Both the position numbers and the translations under genes were made by a program. From Anastatus disparis (taxonomy: Eukaryota; Arthropoda; Insecta; Hymenoptera; Eupelmidae), in assembly GCA_017163975.1 (NCBI GenBank), contig JAFFSR010000093.1, positions 258,001-322,000 of the forward strand: 64,000 nt of DNA, read 5' to 3'. The notes beneath the pieces were generated by a model. That model ran no database searches. It was given only the letters and a program-made list of their open reading frames with translations, and had not been told where the DNA came from. Below, piece after piece: positions 33,296 to 44,344 of the stretch (position 1 is the stretch's first letter; each line of letters opens with the position of its first letter).

Positions 33296-33463
33296 CCCTG
33301 GTAGAAAATTAACCATCTTTTGGTCATGATTGCGGAGCTAAGCATGTTGAAATCACACTTATCTAGAAATTCTGCTTAAAGAATTTTCAGAATTTCTAGA
33401 TATGTCATTTTAGATGCTTAGCTCAGAAATTATGACCAAAAAATGTTTAATTTTTCACCGGGG
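33296..33463. mobile_element. 168-bp palindromic MITE
   Basis: CCCTGGTAGAAAATTAACCA at the left pairs with TTAATTTTTCACCGGGG at the right, and the stem continues through TTTTGGTCAT/ATGACCAAAA and GAGCTAAGCAT/ATGCTTAGCTC. TA lies on both outer sides. No coding content. Confidence 0.75.
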
Positions 33464-34595
33464 TAATTTAAAAATTCATTATTTGAGAGAAACAGATTAA
33501 AAATTTTCAGTTATTATACTTTTTTTAACAATTTTTTTAAAAACATAATTATTAATAAAATTAGATAATCCTTATTATTATTCACTTTTTAAAACATATT
33601 CTCATTTTAAAAAGGTTAGAATATGCCTAAGTTTCGTTAATTCATTCAAAAAAATATTTTGTTTCAAGCAAAGAAACGAATAGATTACTTATTTTGCTAT
33701 AATGAAAATTGAACAAAATAATGAGTTTGCAAATGATGTAAACTATATTGTTCCCTCTGCTAATATTAAATTTTTTTACATATTTATGTATTGAATAAAA
33801 TAAAACAGTTTGTTTATTTGTAGGAATTGTAAATATAAAACCAATTCAATATACATTCAAAATTCGAATTTGAAGTTGGCACGTGCCAACCTATATATTA
33901 GCATTGATGCCAACTATGAAATATGGCTTCTTGCACGGCCATTATATTCTTACAGCTGAGTACATCTTCTTAGAAAAATGTAATTATGCTTTTTTGCGAT
34001 ATGATTTGTCAAACTAAGTTTCCGCCCTTCATTTTTTTTAAAATAAAATGTTCCTAAATAGGAAATTTTATTACGAAACACGGTTTTTGAGAAACTTTAT
34101 TTTTTCGAACTGGGAAAATTGTGTTTTTGATTATCTTGGATTTCCGCTTTTTTCCGCTAATTTTTGGAGTTTCCCCCTTATCTGTAAAAAGAAAGCTCAT
34201 TCTGATGTATAGTTTTTTGAAAAACTGTAATTTTATAAAATTATGATCTTAGATTGGTAAAGTAGCGTGATACCATACTCTTAAAGTTAAAACAAAATAA
34301 AATATCGATGTAAAGCTTTTCAAAGCTTGAATTAAGATAAATATTTTATTAAAATAAGAATTAGAATTGACTATTTTCAAATTTTTAATTTAAAAAAATG
34401 ATAATCAATTTGAAAAAAATTTAATTTAGGAAATTCTTAAAATTTTAATAATTTGTAAATAGTATATCATTATACAATTAACAAAATAACAAAATTGGAT
34501 CTTGTACAGAAATTTTTTAAAAATTATTAGCTGTTTATTGATTATTCAAGTAAGCAATAAAAAAACAATTTTTAATAGTGTGTTAATTATCTGAG
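33464..34595. other. AT-rich interval, no gene seen
   Basis: No repeat, RNA gene or conserved frame recognised. Confidence 0.4.
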
Positions 34596-34671
34596 CAGGC
34601 CGGATTCTCTGTCCCTGTCTAATTGAGATTTTTATTATTTACTCAAGTATTAATCGGTGTATCTGCAAATT

Positions 34672-35424
34672 TGTAAAGTCCGTTGCCTTTTTTGTCTTAT
34701 GAGACTTTAATTGAATTTAACTTTAGAAGGCAGAATCCCACTTATTAGAGGAAAGGAAAATAGCGCAAATAAAAAGAGTTTGATTCAATTAAAACAAAGT
34801 ATCTATATTCTGAAAGAATAAAGAGAAATCATTCATTTTTTATATCTAAGTAACAATGACTACAGTAATGATATAAGTCTACTGCAGTGATTGATACTTA
34901 GATTGCTTCGCTCAGAGCTTTCGTGGTCAACGCCTTAAATGAGAGAGACGCGAGCGATAGGTCTTGCTCCTAAGAGCCCTGAAACGACACTCTTTTTCGA
35001 CTGTCTGCACGCAGACGGGTCTCTCGAGTAAAGCGTCCCCACTTTCAGCGGACGGCGCGCGCATGATACATGTATTAGGCTTATTGCCTTCTTTAATTTT
35101 CTTCTCCCATTTCTTCTTCCTTTCTTCCTCCTCTCTCTCTTCAATTGCTTTGATTTCTAGCTGGTCCTGTGGAGAGAGAGACCCCTTCCTTATTATATTT
35201 CATATTCGTTTGTTTTATATGTGTGATGAGTGTGTATGTATAGGTGTTGAGTGCGCTGCAAAGCTCTGGCATCTCTTTACTATTAGATTGTTACTTTTAA
35301 TTTCTTTTTAAATTAGATTTAATTAATAATAAAGAATATAAATATAATAAATAATTATGTTTAAATACTTAATATTTTATGTACTTTATAATAATTGTAA
35401 GAGGATGCGGGCTGGTATGCTTCA
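34672..35424 (-). repeat. 3' LTR of the Ty3/Gypsy element
   Basis: On the minus strand it runs TGAAGCATACC...GACTTTACA, with TG/CA ends. A TATA-like GATATAAAAAATG lies near 34845. Open frames on both strands inside it are shared by both LTRs and are not genes. A purine-rich TCTTTTGGGGAGCTA just upstream (35425-35440) may be the polypurine tract. Confidence 0.95.
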
Positions 35425-35683
35425 TAGCTCCCCAAAAGAGATTTTCTGAAAAGCTTGAATTTTTAGAAAATTTCTTTTTTCCCATTTAGTTGTCATGCAT
35501 GTATGAGTAGGTAGTATATTTACATAAATGAAGTGTGTTATGTGCATGTTTGTCTTATAGAAAAAGATGTTTATATGCATTTGCATAATTTAAAAGTTTA
35601 ACTTAATATTTTAATTTTATTTATTTGACTTAAAATTTTATTCCTTTTAAGTGATTATTTGTTTAAAAAATTTTTTTTTTGTT

Positions 35684-36301
35684 TTATTTATTTATGATTT
35701 TAATTACCTGGTGGTCTTTCCAATCCGACAGGAATTGTTTCTTTGAGAAATTGAGGTAATCTTCATAATACTTATAGTATTTTTCATTTCCTTCTTCTTC
35801 TTTCTTTCTTTTTAGATTCCTCATATCTTCGTTCTTTTGCTCGCATAGCCTTACGAATTTTCTAAATTCCTCCCTTGCGTATGTCTTCGCCCTTTCTTTT
35901 TCCTCATAATCTTCACCTGTTAGGTCTGTTTGCACCTCGGTGGTTGTCGTAGGGACACATGGTGGTGGCTGATATGGATTTAAGCCCATTCTGCGATCAT
36001 ATTCCGTGTCGCACGCTCTTCCTATTCTGGTTTTTTTTCTTGTTTATATTTTTCTTTTTATAAGAATCTCTGCTGCGTACATTATTTTTTCTTCCTCACA
36101 TTTCGATTCACCCGATGCTGAAGTCCACGAGGTGTTTTTCCCAAGGAAGTTCGTGTCGGTTTTTACTCCTGGCACCACTTCCACGCTCATACCCGTAAAG
36201 GAATCTTTATTTTTTGTGGATCTAAGGACCTTATAGTCTTGCCACACTTCTATTTCACATAGTTCTTCTTCAAAATATAATTCAATAGCGTCGTCAGCCA
36301 T
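35684..36301 (-). pseudogene. ORF-X: acidic/coiled-coil ORF between pol and 3' LTR
   Basis: ATG at 36301 opens MADDAIELYFEEELCEIEVW; the frame stops near 36044. The adjacent frame continues as RACDTEYDRRMGLNPYQPPP and an acidic, Lys/Glu-rich helical segment (GEDYEEKERAKTYAREEFRK) to 35684. The two halves overlap around an A-rich run (~36040), suggesting one ~200-residue protein with a frameshift. It occupies the env position but has no signal peptide, transmembrane segment or fusion peptide, so it is not an envelope. It starts ~200 bp after the pol stop. No family recognised. The first half could also be a complete 85-residue protein. Confidence 0.5.
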
Positions 36302-36503
36302 TTTTACTTAGATAAGTTACTTATGAAAATTAAGATTAACACTTGACACGGTCAAGGTTTGATCGACACTGATCGTTTATTATAAATTTCAAGTTTCATT
36401 TTATTTTATTTTATTTAATTGATTTTAGAATATAATATAAGAGCTTAGTCTGTGTGTGTTAATTCGTGAAATGCTCTTGTTTACATTTCCACGAATTTTA
36501 TCT

Positions 36504-38265
36504 TTATTTCATGTATAATTTCAGATCTTGTACATGAAATTGTCCTTTTTCTGTTTGATTTATACTATCATACAGTATATAAGAGGTTTCACCAACTGTT
36601 TTCTTGATTTCATAGGGACCTTCATATAGAGAAAAGAATTTTGATATTTTCTTATTTTCTAGGTTTGATAGTCTGTTTGTTTTCAACAGAACTTCATCAT
36701 TTACTTGAAAATTAAGAAATTGATTTTTATGTTTCTTATTGAATTTGTCAGCTCTTTTTTTTCCTTTTCTTTTTATTTTTTCTTTAGCTAAAAAGATTTT
36801 TTCTTCATATGGAAAATCTAGTTGATTAGCTTCATTTGCTATGTATTTTTTCTATTTTCTCTTTGGCTTTTTATTTAAGTGGAGTTCTTTTGGTGTAAAC
36901 TCCGTTGTACTGTGGTATGTCTCATTTATAATTTCTTGTATTAATGGGACATACTTTAGCCAGCCAGAGTGATTTTCATTTGTGAAAGTCCTAAAGAAAC
37001 TACCTAGTTCTCTATTCACCCGTTCAACTATGTTGCTTTGAGGGTGTCTTATTTATGAAAAGATAGCTTGTATGTTTTCTTTTTCTAGTCTTTCTAGGTA
37101 GTTTTTTGCAATGAACTGTGGTCCATGATCACAGAGAATTTTTTCAGGTCTTCCATATTTTGGAATGTAATCTTCAAATACTTTTTTAATTACTATTTTT
37201 GCATTGGCTTTTCGCACTGGGTATAAGATTACCCATTTACTAAATGCATCAATAGTAACTAGTATGTGCTTCATACCAGCTACTGAAGATGGAAGAGGAC
37301 CAAAGAAATCCATAGATAAAAGTTCACCTGGTTTCTCTGGTACTATGTTTTCCATGGGTGCCAGACTCCTTTTATTACTTATTTTATTTCGTTGACACGA
37401 ATCACATGTAGATATTAACTTGTGAGTTGTGTGTCTTATGTTTTTTATGTAGAAGTCCTCTTCTAACATTTTTTGCAATTTTTTGGGACCTATATGCCCA
37501 TAAATTTTATGGATCTCAATCATAAAATCATCTATGATTGAGATCGGTAGCATAATCTTATAGTCATTATGCTGGTTTTTCTTATAAATTATTTCATTAA
37601 TTGATCTATATGTATAGCCAGTATTGACTTGATTTTCATTTAAAGTTTGTTTTATTTTAATTATTTTTTCATCCTTTTTCTGCAGACCTTTTATATTTTT
37701 TAAATTTTTGATTAGATCTCTGCTAAGACCCTGCAATTTCAAAGCTGCTATGATCAACTCTGAGGGTTGTATCCTAGAGTGTTCATAGAAATTTGGATGT
37801 CTTGTTAGCAGGTCAGGTACGATATTCTCTTGTCCCTTGACGTATTGAACACTTATGTCTAGATCCTGTATTGCTAGGATCCACCTAGTGATTCTCTGAC
37901 TAGTGAAGCGACTTTTGAATAAAAATTCGAGTGCTTGATGGTCTGTTTTCACATAGATTTTTGCGTTTCTTATATACGTTTCTAATTTTAACAGACCCCA
38001 CACTATGGCAAGTAATTCATTTTCGGTCGTAAAAAACGAAATTTCGTTTATTTTCAGTGTACGACTTACGAAGGTGATTACCATTTCTTCGCCATCGTCA
38101 TTTAGCTGGGATAATACCGCTCCAATGGCTAAGTCGCTTGCATCCGTTCTTAAAATATAAGGTCTAGAAGGATCAGGATATGACAATATTATGTTTGTTA
38201 TAAACAAACTTTTTACATTTTCGAATGCTTGCTGCTCTTTGCTCCCCCACTCCCATTGTTTTATT
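36504..38265 (-). pseudogene. Pol: RNase H and integrase
   Basis: After the frameshift, RNase H shows ILRTDASDLAIGAVLSQ, TTENELLAIVWGL (catalytic Glu) and KTDHQALEFL. Integrase follows: the zinc domain HKIYGHIGPKKL...CDSCQRNK (HHCC), catalytic core with Asp in LSMDFFGPLP, Asp in LCDHGPQF and, beyond an in-frame TAA (37053-37055), Glu in NIVERVNRELG. A second stop, TAG at 36852-36854, precedes the C-terminal GPY motif (EGPYEIKKTVGE). RNase H removes template RNA; integrase inserts the cDNA. No chromodomain was seen. Ends at the TAA near 36504. Confidence 0.92.
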
Positions 38266-39288
38266 TTTTAGGAGTCTTAATAATGGTAAGGTAGCATCTG
38301 AGAAATTTCTTGCGAATTTTGAGTAAAAATTCACAAGTCCAAGGAAACCTTTCAATTGGCGAACGTTTTTAGGCCTTGGGAAGGTTTTTATCATATCTAC
38401 CTTTTTTGGCTGGGGTCTTATACCCTCTTTTGATATGATAAAACCTAGAAATTCTGTCTCTTCTTTGAAAAATTGACATTTCCTAAAGTTGAGAGTTATT
38501 TTGCTTCGTTGCAAATTTTCAAATAAATCTTCTAGATTTTCGAGATGTTCTTCTTCTGTATTTGTTATACAGAGGAGATCATCTACAAAGTTCAATAGAT
38601 TTTTGTTCATACCTTGTAAAGCAAAGTCTAACCCTTTTATCAGCGCTGCAGTGCTTACTTTGGTACCGAGAGGACATACGTTAAATTCGTATATTTTTCC
38701 TTCATGCATAAAGACTGTGTATTTTTTGCATTCTTCCTTTAAGGGTATTTGCCAGAAACTGCTGGTCAAATCTAGGCTGGATATTACTTTTGTTTCTGTA
38801 CACTCTTGTAATAATTCCTCAATTTTCTTTGGAGATTCATGATCCATTTTCAGTTTCTCATTTAGTTTCCTAGCATCTAGGCATAGTCTTATAGTTCCAT
38901 TCTTTTTTATAACTGCCACGATTGGACTTATGTATGTGCTACTTGATTTTCTTATAATTTGTTGCTTCAGCATTTTATTTATTTCTTCTCTTACTTTTTC
39001 CCTGTTATTTAAGGGGATTGGATAGGGTTTTATAAAAAAAGGTTCTGTGTTTTTCACTTTTAGTTCGTATTCGAACCCTTTTATTTGCCCTGGTTTCGAC
39101 GAAAATATTTCCTTATATTTTAAGATCAAGTTTTCTAATTTATTTATATTTTTTTCTGTGCTTTGCCACTTTTTGAGATTTTCTTTTATTTCATTTAAAT
39201 TTATTTCATCAGGATTTTCATTTCCTTTTGATATATTTAATGTTTTGTTTTGAGGATTGTGATTATTGTCTTCTGACTTTAAAATCAT
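38262..39288 (-). pseudogene. Pol: reverse transcriptase
   Basis: Contains the Ty3/Gypsy RT series: KPYPIPLNNREKVREEINKM, VAVIKKNGTIRLCLDARKLN, ISSLDLTSSFWQIPL (catalytic Asp), CPLGTKVSTA and NFVDDLLCI (the YxDD box as FVDD), then FLGFIISKEG and LKGFLGLVNFYSKF. The domain itself has no stop. One missing A within an A-run near 38262-38270 shifts the frame at the RT/RNase H junction (the other frame resumes QWEWGSKEQQAFENVK). Copies the element RNA into DNA within the virus-like particle. Confidence 0.93.
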
Positions 39289-39774
39289 GTATTCCTCATT
39301 TATTAATTGATCTTGATCTTAATCTTCCTCCTCATAGATTGTTTCAATCTTATGATGTAAGGCTTCATTTTCGTCGATCGTCTAATTGCTATAATTAAGG
39401 CAAATTACCTTATTATTTTCATGAAATGATATTTTTTCACTTTGCACATCTATAATAAAGCCAAACTCCTTCTGTGCATCTATGCCTAGAACGCAGTCTC
39501 TTATTAGTTTAGGAATTACCACAAATATGAGGTTTTTCTTTATGCCTTTTATGCCAACTTATATCATGAGTTGTTTTTTCAGTCTTGTCGATTTTTCACT
39601 GACTGCTCCTCTTATTATTTTTCCTATTACTGGGAGCATAGAGCAGTTCTTAAAGTTTTCTGCGTTTTGATTGTAGAATGTCTCAGAAATGCAGGTGACT
39701 TGATTGCCTGTGTCAACTAAAGCTTTTACTCTCACGTCACTTAATTTTACCTCTATCTCTGGGCATTCTACAAT
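39289..39774 (-). pseudogene. Pol: aspartic protease
   Basis: In the same frame as gag and RT. VKALVDTGNQVTCIS holds the DTG active site near 39700, and IRDCVLGIDAQKEFGF matches the C-terminal hydrophobic-Gly (ILG-like) element. In-frame stops are at 39559-39561 (TAA), 39382-39384 (TAG) and 39319-39321 (TAA). It releases gag and pol proteins from the precursor in intact relatives. The TAG at 39775-39777 separates it from gag; because frame is kept across it, read-through or simple decay are both possible. Confidence 0.8.
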
Positions 39775-41655
39775 CTATCTTTGATTCTGAGAACTAGAAT
39801 TTTCTTCACTTGTGAGGAATTCTCTCAGAGAGCATGTTGTTTTTTCAGTTGCATCATGCCGACAACTTTTGTCCTTTGCATCCGAGATGCATGATGAAAC
39901 TTCCTCTAGTTTTCCTGATTTTGTTTGGTATTTCTTGGTTTCATTACCAATATTATTACGATTGTTGTTACGATTTTGGTTTCTGTTCTCCGGGTTGTAA
40001 CTCTTTTGCTCGTTGTTATTTCTATTATTAGTAGTTGGACCACCACTTGTCTGTCTAGAATTATTGTTGTTGCCATACTTATTATAAACCCCTGTCTCTG
40101 GGTATTGCGTTTTGGCCTCGGGTTGCCCTCTTTGTGGTTTTTGGCCTTCCGCATCCTTCATGGCCAGTAAGTCGAGAAATTCATTGATTTCTATGATTTT
40201 CTGCGCCCTTACTGCGAATTTAATGTCAAGATCGTGATGGCTGGCAAGTTTTCTTATCAACTCTTTTTCTGAGTACGTACCAGTCATCTTTGCTCTACTT
40301 ATTAGTTTTGTTGTATATTCGATTCTGGAAAGTTTCCCATTCGGGCTGAACTTTCCAGACTCTATTTTTCTCTTTATTTCGTCCTGCATGACGTCGTTAA
40401 TAAATCTCTCCTTGAATCTATTTTCAAAATCCTCGAATGAGTTTATATTTTCTTCTATGATATCCCACCAAGTTGCTGCATTACCTTCCAATGAATTGGA
40501 TTAGGTGGATAGCATTTCTTTGCCTTCAGAGTCCGTAATCTCTATGTATCTTTTTATGTCTCGTAGATACTTCATCGGAGATTCGGTTTCTTCAGCTTTC
40601 AACTTTGGTGGGGTTATCTTTGTTTTTCTTAAGTTTATGCTCATATTCGCATTGGATTCTTTCCATCTGCTTTTCGTGTGATCGTTGTTTTTCTCTGGAG
40701 ATATTGATCTATTCCGAGTAGAACTTCTCAAGTTTCTATCTTGGCTGAATCTCACCTCTCTGTTTGCAACTGAACCTCTTGCATGTCTTTGCAGGTTTTC
40801 GATTTTGTTATCTAATGATTCGATATCGTATTTATTTGATGCAATGGTTTTTAACTCTCTTGCATGATCTGTTAATACGATATCGATTTGATTGATATCA
40901 TATTTGTTTTGGAGGCATGTTTTGTGCAACTCGTTATTTTGATCTCATAAAAATTCTATCTCTTTCTTTTTGTCTGTCAGATCTTTCTTCAGGTTAGCAA
41001 TTCTTTGCTTGGCCTGTTTGATCTGTTCAATATACATTTCTCCATCAGCGTCCAATTGCTCGGAGACATATGTAGTAATTTGATCTTGTACTTTTTCCAA
41101 GATCTTATTGGCAATCTTCTCTTCAATTTCAGAATTGGCACTTTTAATTGTATTTGTCATTTCTTCAATACATTGGCCTGCAGAGGCTAAATCATCGCGT
41201 GATGCTGTCACATTGGATAACAACGTTTTCACGTCTTCCAAATGCTTAGCTCTTTTTGCGTCTTGGTTTCTTTCGAAACCATTCATTTTTTCTCTTAGAA
41301 CCTCAATGTTCATGATGTTGGCTTTCATCACAGGCTCTAAGTCTTTGAACTCGGTTCTTGTTTGGTTATAATTCTCTGTTAGGAGTGCCAAATCCTTTTC
41401 GATTGCCATTTGTCTTTCTGACATTTCCTTATTTGTATTAAAGTGTTCTTTTGTTTTTTCTCGATCTTCATTTGACTGCTGCTCAATGATTTTTATTCTT
41501 GCCTTATTATTGTCCATGTACTGCAAAATCTGTTGCAGATTTTCTTGCACGTCTGCTTCCCATGCATCTCTACTATTTTCATTGAGCAGTCTTTCATTGG
41601 ATTTCTCGAGCTTTCCTTGTTTCTCCTTTATTGTCTTTGCTTTCTTTGGTGGCAT
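39775..41655 (-). pseudogene. Gag-like polyprotein
   Basis: ATG 41655 (MPPKKAKTIKEKQGKLEK) opens a long coiled coil (to ~41000). An in-frame TGA (40945-40947) and TAA (40501-40503) interrupt one continuous frame of ~626 codons. The capsid-like part includes SLEGNAATWWDIIEENINSF and FENRFKERFINDV, the retrotransposon gag signature. The C-terminus is Asn/Arg-rich (NRNQNRNNNRNN) and probably binds nucleic acid; the only Cys/His cluster (CISDAKDKSCRHDATEKTTC) is not a canonical zinc knuckle. The unusually long N-terminal coiled coil is not typical of Gypsy gags. Confidence 0.85.
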
Positions 41656-41700
41656 TTTGACAAGAAAACAAGCTTTACTGTCTAACACGTCTATTATTAT

Positions 41701-42860
41701 GTGTATCTGACCGTTTGCAGATACACTCTTGTCTTATTAGGCTTGAAAGTACCTAATAAACAGAAGGAAATAATTTTTTGTTGTAATATAGTTTTAGTGT
41801 TAATTTTGAATTAACTATTCATTTGCAACTTTCTCAAGTGATTTATTTTAAAAAGAATGCATGTACAAGATATATAAAATAATGGGTTGCAAATGAATAA
41901 TTTTATTCTGAGTGCCTGACCGTGTGCAGATCACTCTTGTCTTATTAAACTTGAAAATACTTAGCAGACATGAGGAAATAATTTTTTTTTTATTTGGTTT
42001 TAGTTTTTGGTTTAATTAATTATTCATTTACAACTCTTTTTTATGCAAAGTTAAACGTATAGATTTATAAGTTGCAAATGAATAATTTAGTTCTGAGTGT
42101 CTTACCGTTTGCAGACCGCTCTTGTCTTATTAAACATATAAAAGAATTTAATAAACGTTCAAAAAGAGAAAAAAAAGAATTTTTTTTTTTATTTTATAAT
42201 TTTAGGTTTTATTATTTTAATTCAATTTTCCAATTGCAACTCTTTTTTTAGTGAATTTTTTAAAAGGAAATGCATATGTTAGGTGTCTACATTGATCTGG
42301 TTGCAGTTGAATAATTTTTTACTTATAGAAAGTATTGTTTCTTTCATAGGAGTTTCCCCTATATATCTTTTACATTGTACGCAAGATAAATTCTTGCGTT
42401 CTTGGTCAAGCACAGTCGCAGCGTCGCAGAGAAAGGGGCACCTGAGCGTGGATATTTGAATTTTCGTTGTGCGCTTGTGAACGCTCTCTTTAAATTATAA
42501 AAATACACACTCCACCACTGCGTGACGTCAGCCGTAGTGTGCTTTCATATATGTAAAAGGAGAATCCCCTCATATGCCTCTTGCTCATGCACTTTGCGCG
42601 TACACGTCCGTCCTTCTCTCGCACGTACGTGTAAGCGCGCTTATGCCGACGTGTGCTAAGCGAAAGCTATTTTGCTTTCGATGAGAAATAAGCGTTATGA
42701 CAACGTTATCTTATTCTCTTTTATTTTATCAATTGTTCATTCGCAACCTTCTCATAAATGATTGATTTGTTAAAAATGATATATATATATGAAAAATGCG
42801 TAATTTAGCAAGCTGCAAATGAACAATTCTGTTATGAATATCTGGCCGTGTGCAGATATA
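41701..42860 (-). repeat. Leader repeat family A: ~200-bp units with two covarying stems
   Basis: Units recur near 41701, 41910, 42095 and 42838. Each contains a short hairpin with conserved loop (plus strand ACCGT(T/G)TG) but different stems: GTGTATCTG/CAGATACAC; GAGTG-CTG/CAG-CACTC; GAGTGTCT/AGAC-GCTC; ATATCTG/CAGATAT. Three units also have a longer stem: TATTCATTTGCAAC (41816) with GTTGCAAATGAATA (41886); 42018-42035 with 42070-42087; and AATTGTTCATT (42731) with AATGAACAATT (42818). These lie between ORF0 and gag in the element's 5' leader. Preserved pairing with altered sequence suggests RNA structure. Confidence 0.7.
42360..42570. other. GC-richer block interrupting leader repeat family A
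   Basis: The block between TCCCCT (at ~42356) and TCCCCT (at ~42565) begins ATATATCTTTTACAT and ends ATATATGTAAAAGGAGAA, so it has partly complementary ends and a possible 6-bp duplication. It may be a small inserted element; it interrupts the otherwise regular spacing of family A units. Confidence 0.35.
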
Positions 42861-42983
42861 CTCTCGTCTTATTAGGCTAAAAAAAAATGCTTAACAGACG
42901 TTATACAAAAAATTTTTTATTTTTTGATTTTTGATTTTATTTGTGTTTTATTAGTAAATTTCATTCATTTAGTTTTTTATTTT

Positions 42984-43722
42984 ACACAACCAGAAATTTT
43001 AATTATTAGTCTGATTTTTACCTCATTTCATTTATTTATTATAACTTATCGACTGGCACATGAATCACCGATGAGTCATAACTTGTAAAAAAATAAACCT
43101 TTACTTCTGGTTGTGTTTAGAGATCGTATCTCCAAAGAAAAGTTTTTTATTAAATTAAATTTTTATATTGATTTTGTTTAAGGTTCTCCTCGCGCAGCAC
43201 ACTCAAGGTTATATGTTTGTGAAAAGAAAAGATATTTGTCCTTGAGATATATACGTAAAAGAAAATTCTATTGTTTCAAGACAATTTAACTATCTGGCTG
43301 GGTAATGAATCACCAGTTAGTTGAATCTTTTTTTTTCATGATTTTTAAATTTTAGAATTTTACCTTTGATTGTGCTGCTCATGTGGAGATTTCATTGATT
43401 TTTTTTGTTTTATAGTTTTTCTTAAACTTTTTGTATTTTGTTTATAAGACTAAAAAAAAATTAAATTATTAAATTTTAAGCTCCCTTACGTGTCTCGTTG
43501 TACCATAGTTGGGATTGTTTAATTATGTTGCGTGTAAGAGATGAGTGGCAAAATAAAATGTAACACGAAATACGAAAAAGAAATTTTGTCTTTACTTTTA
43601 CTTACAGCTGTCTGGCTATTTAATGAGTCACCAGTCAGCTGTGATAAAAAAAATTTTAATTCTTGTATAAGGAAAATTTGTTAATCTTTTTTTTTTGTTA
43701 AAAGTCCAAATTTTATTTTGCC
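42984..43722 (-). repeat. Leader repeat family B: three nested stem-loops with conserved loop
   Basis: Three modules, each with an inner hairpin and an outer stem. Inner: 43039-43051/43069-43081; 43284-43297/43313-43326; 43602-43615/43631-43644. The inner loops share CTGGC-N(2-5)-ATGA(A/G)TCACC on the plus strand. Outer stems differ completely in sequence yet pair: ACACAACCAGAA/TTCTGGTTGTGT (42984, 43105); GCAGCACA..TCAAGGT with its partner (43194, 43362); GGCAAAATAAAAT/ATTTTATTTTGCC (43547, 43710). Located between ORF0 and family A in the leader. No coding signal. Confidence 0.7.
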
Positions 43723-43766
43723 CCTTGTTTTATGTTATTTTTTTGTTTGTGATTTTTTTTTGTTTT

Positions 43767-44153
43767 TTATGTTTGTTTTTTGTTGGCACTTTCTTCTTTC
43801 TTCATGTTTCCCTCCATGGATTTAAGGATGAAATTGGTCCACCAGTCAATTCTTCCATCCAGTGAATCAATCACTCTCTCGAGATGTTGAATTTCTTTCT
43901 TGATTTCACTTTTTATTGTTGTATTCCTCTCTATATCAGCTTTTATCTCCGTCATCAGGTTTTTAATATTTTCCTTGAATGATTTCTGATCGTATCTTAA
44001 GAAATCGATTTCTTCAATCGTTTCTATCAGTCCAGCTTCAATCTTTTTTGTTTTCTTTATTTGAAATTCCAGCTCCTGGACAACAGTGTTGTGCTTGTGG
44101 ACGGATTCTCTGATGAAATCCGCGACACTCTTTCTTGGTGTGCTTATTGGCAT
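43767..44153 (-). CDS. ORF0: 128-residue coiled-coil protein before gag
   Basis: ATG at 44153 (MPISTPRKSVADFIRESVHK) begins the first frame after the 5' LTR, ~190 bp inside it. The protein is predominantly charged helix (KKTKKIEAGLIETIEEIDFL, KSEIKKEIQHLERVIDSLDG), probably a coiled coil, with WWTNFILKSMEG near the C-terminus and a basic tail. It has no stop or frameshift, in contrast to the damaged gag-pol. I recognise no homologue. It is separated from gag by ~2.1 kb of structured, apparently non-coding leader. It could be a separate accessory product, or an exon spliced to gag. Confidence 0.55.
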   Translation of the reverse strand: MPISTPRKSVADFIRESVHKHNTVVQELEFQIKKTKKIEAGLIETIEEIDFLRYDQKSFKENIKNLMTEIKADIERNTTIKSEIKKEIQHLERVIDSLDGRIDWWTNFILKSMEGNMKKEESANKKQT

Positions 44154-44344
44154 CTTGTGATCTCTCTTTTTTTTTTGAAAGATTTTGGTGTATAAGATTG
44201 GGGTCCGTGCAATGGTATGTAATAAATCACCACGCACTTTTCCCAATCTGTATAATTTTTGTATGGATTTCTTTTTATTCTCTTTTGTTTGCTTCTTTTT
44301 TTTTATTTTCTCTTTCCTAATTGGGATCCTGGCAGGATTGCCAT

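Noticed and set aside
34935..35311. Frames on both strands inside the 3' LTR (and identical ones at 44608-44984)
   Set aside because: Identical because LTRs are duplicates; no family match, and both strands are open in the same place.
39812..40170. Plus-strand hydrophobic frames opposite gag
   Set aside because: Antisense shadow of the Asn/Arg-rich gag C-terminus.
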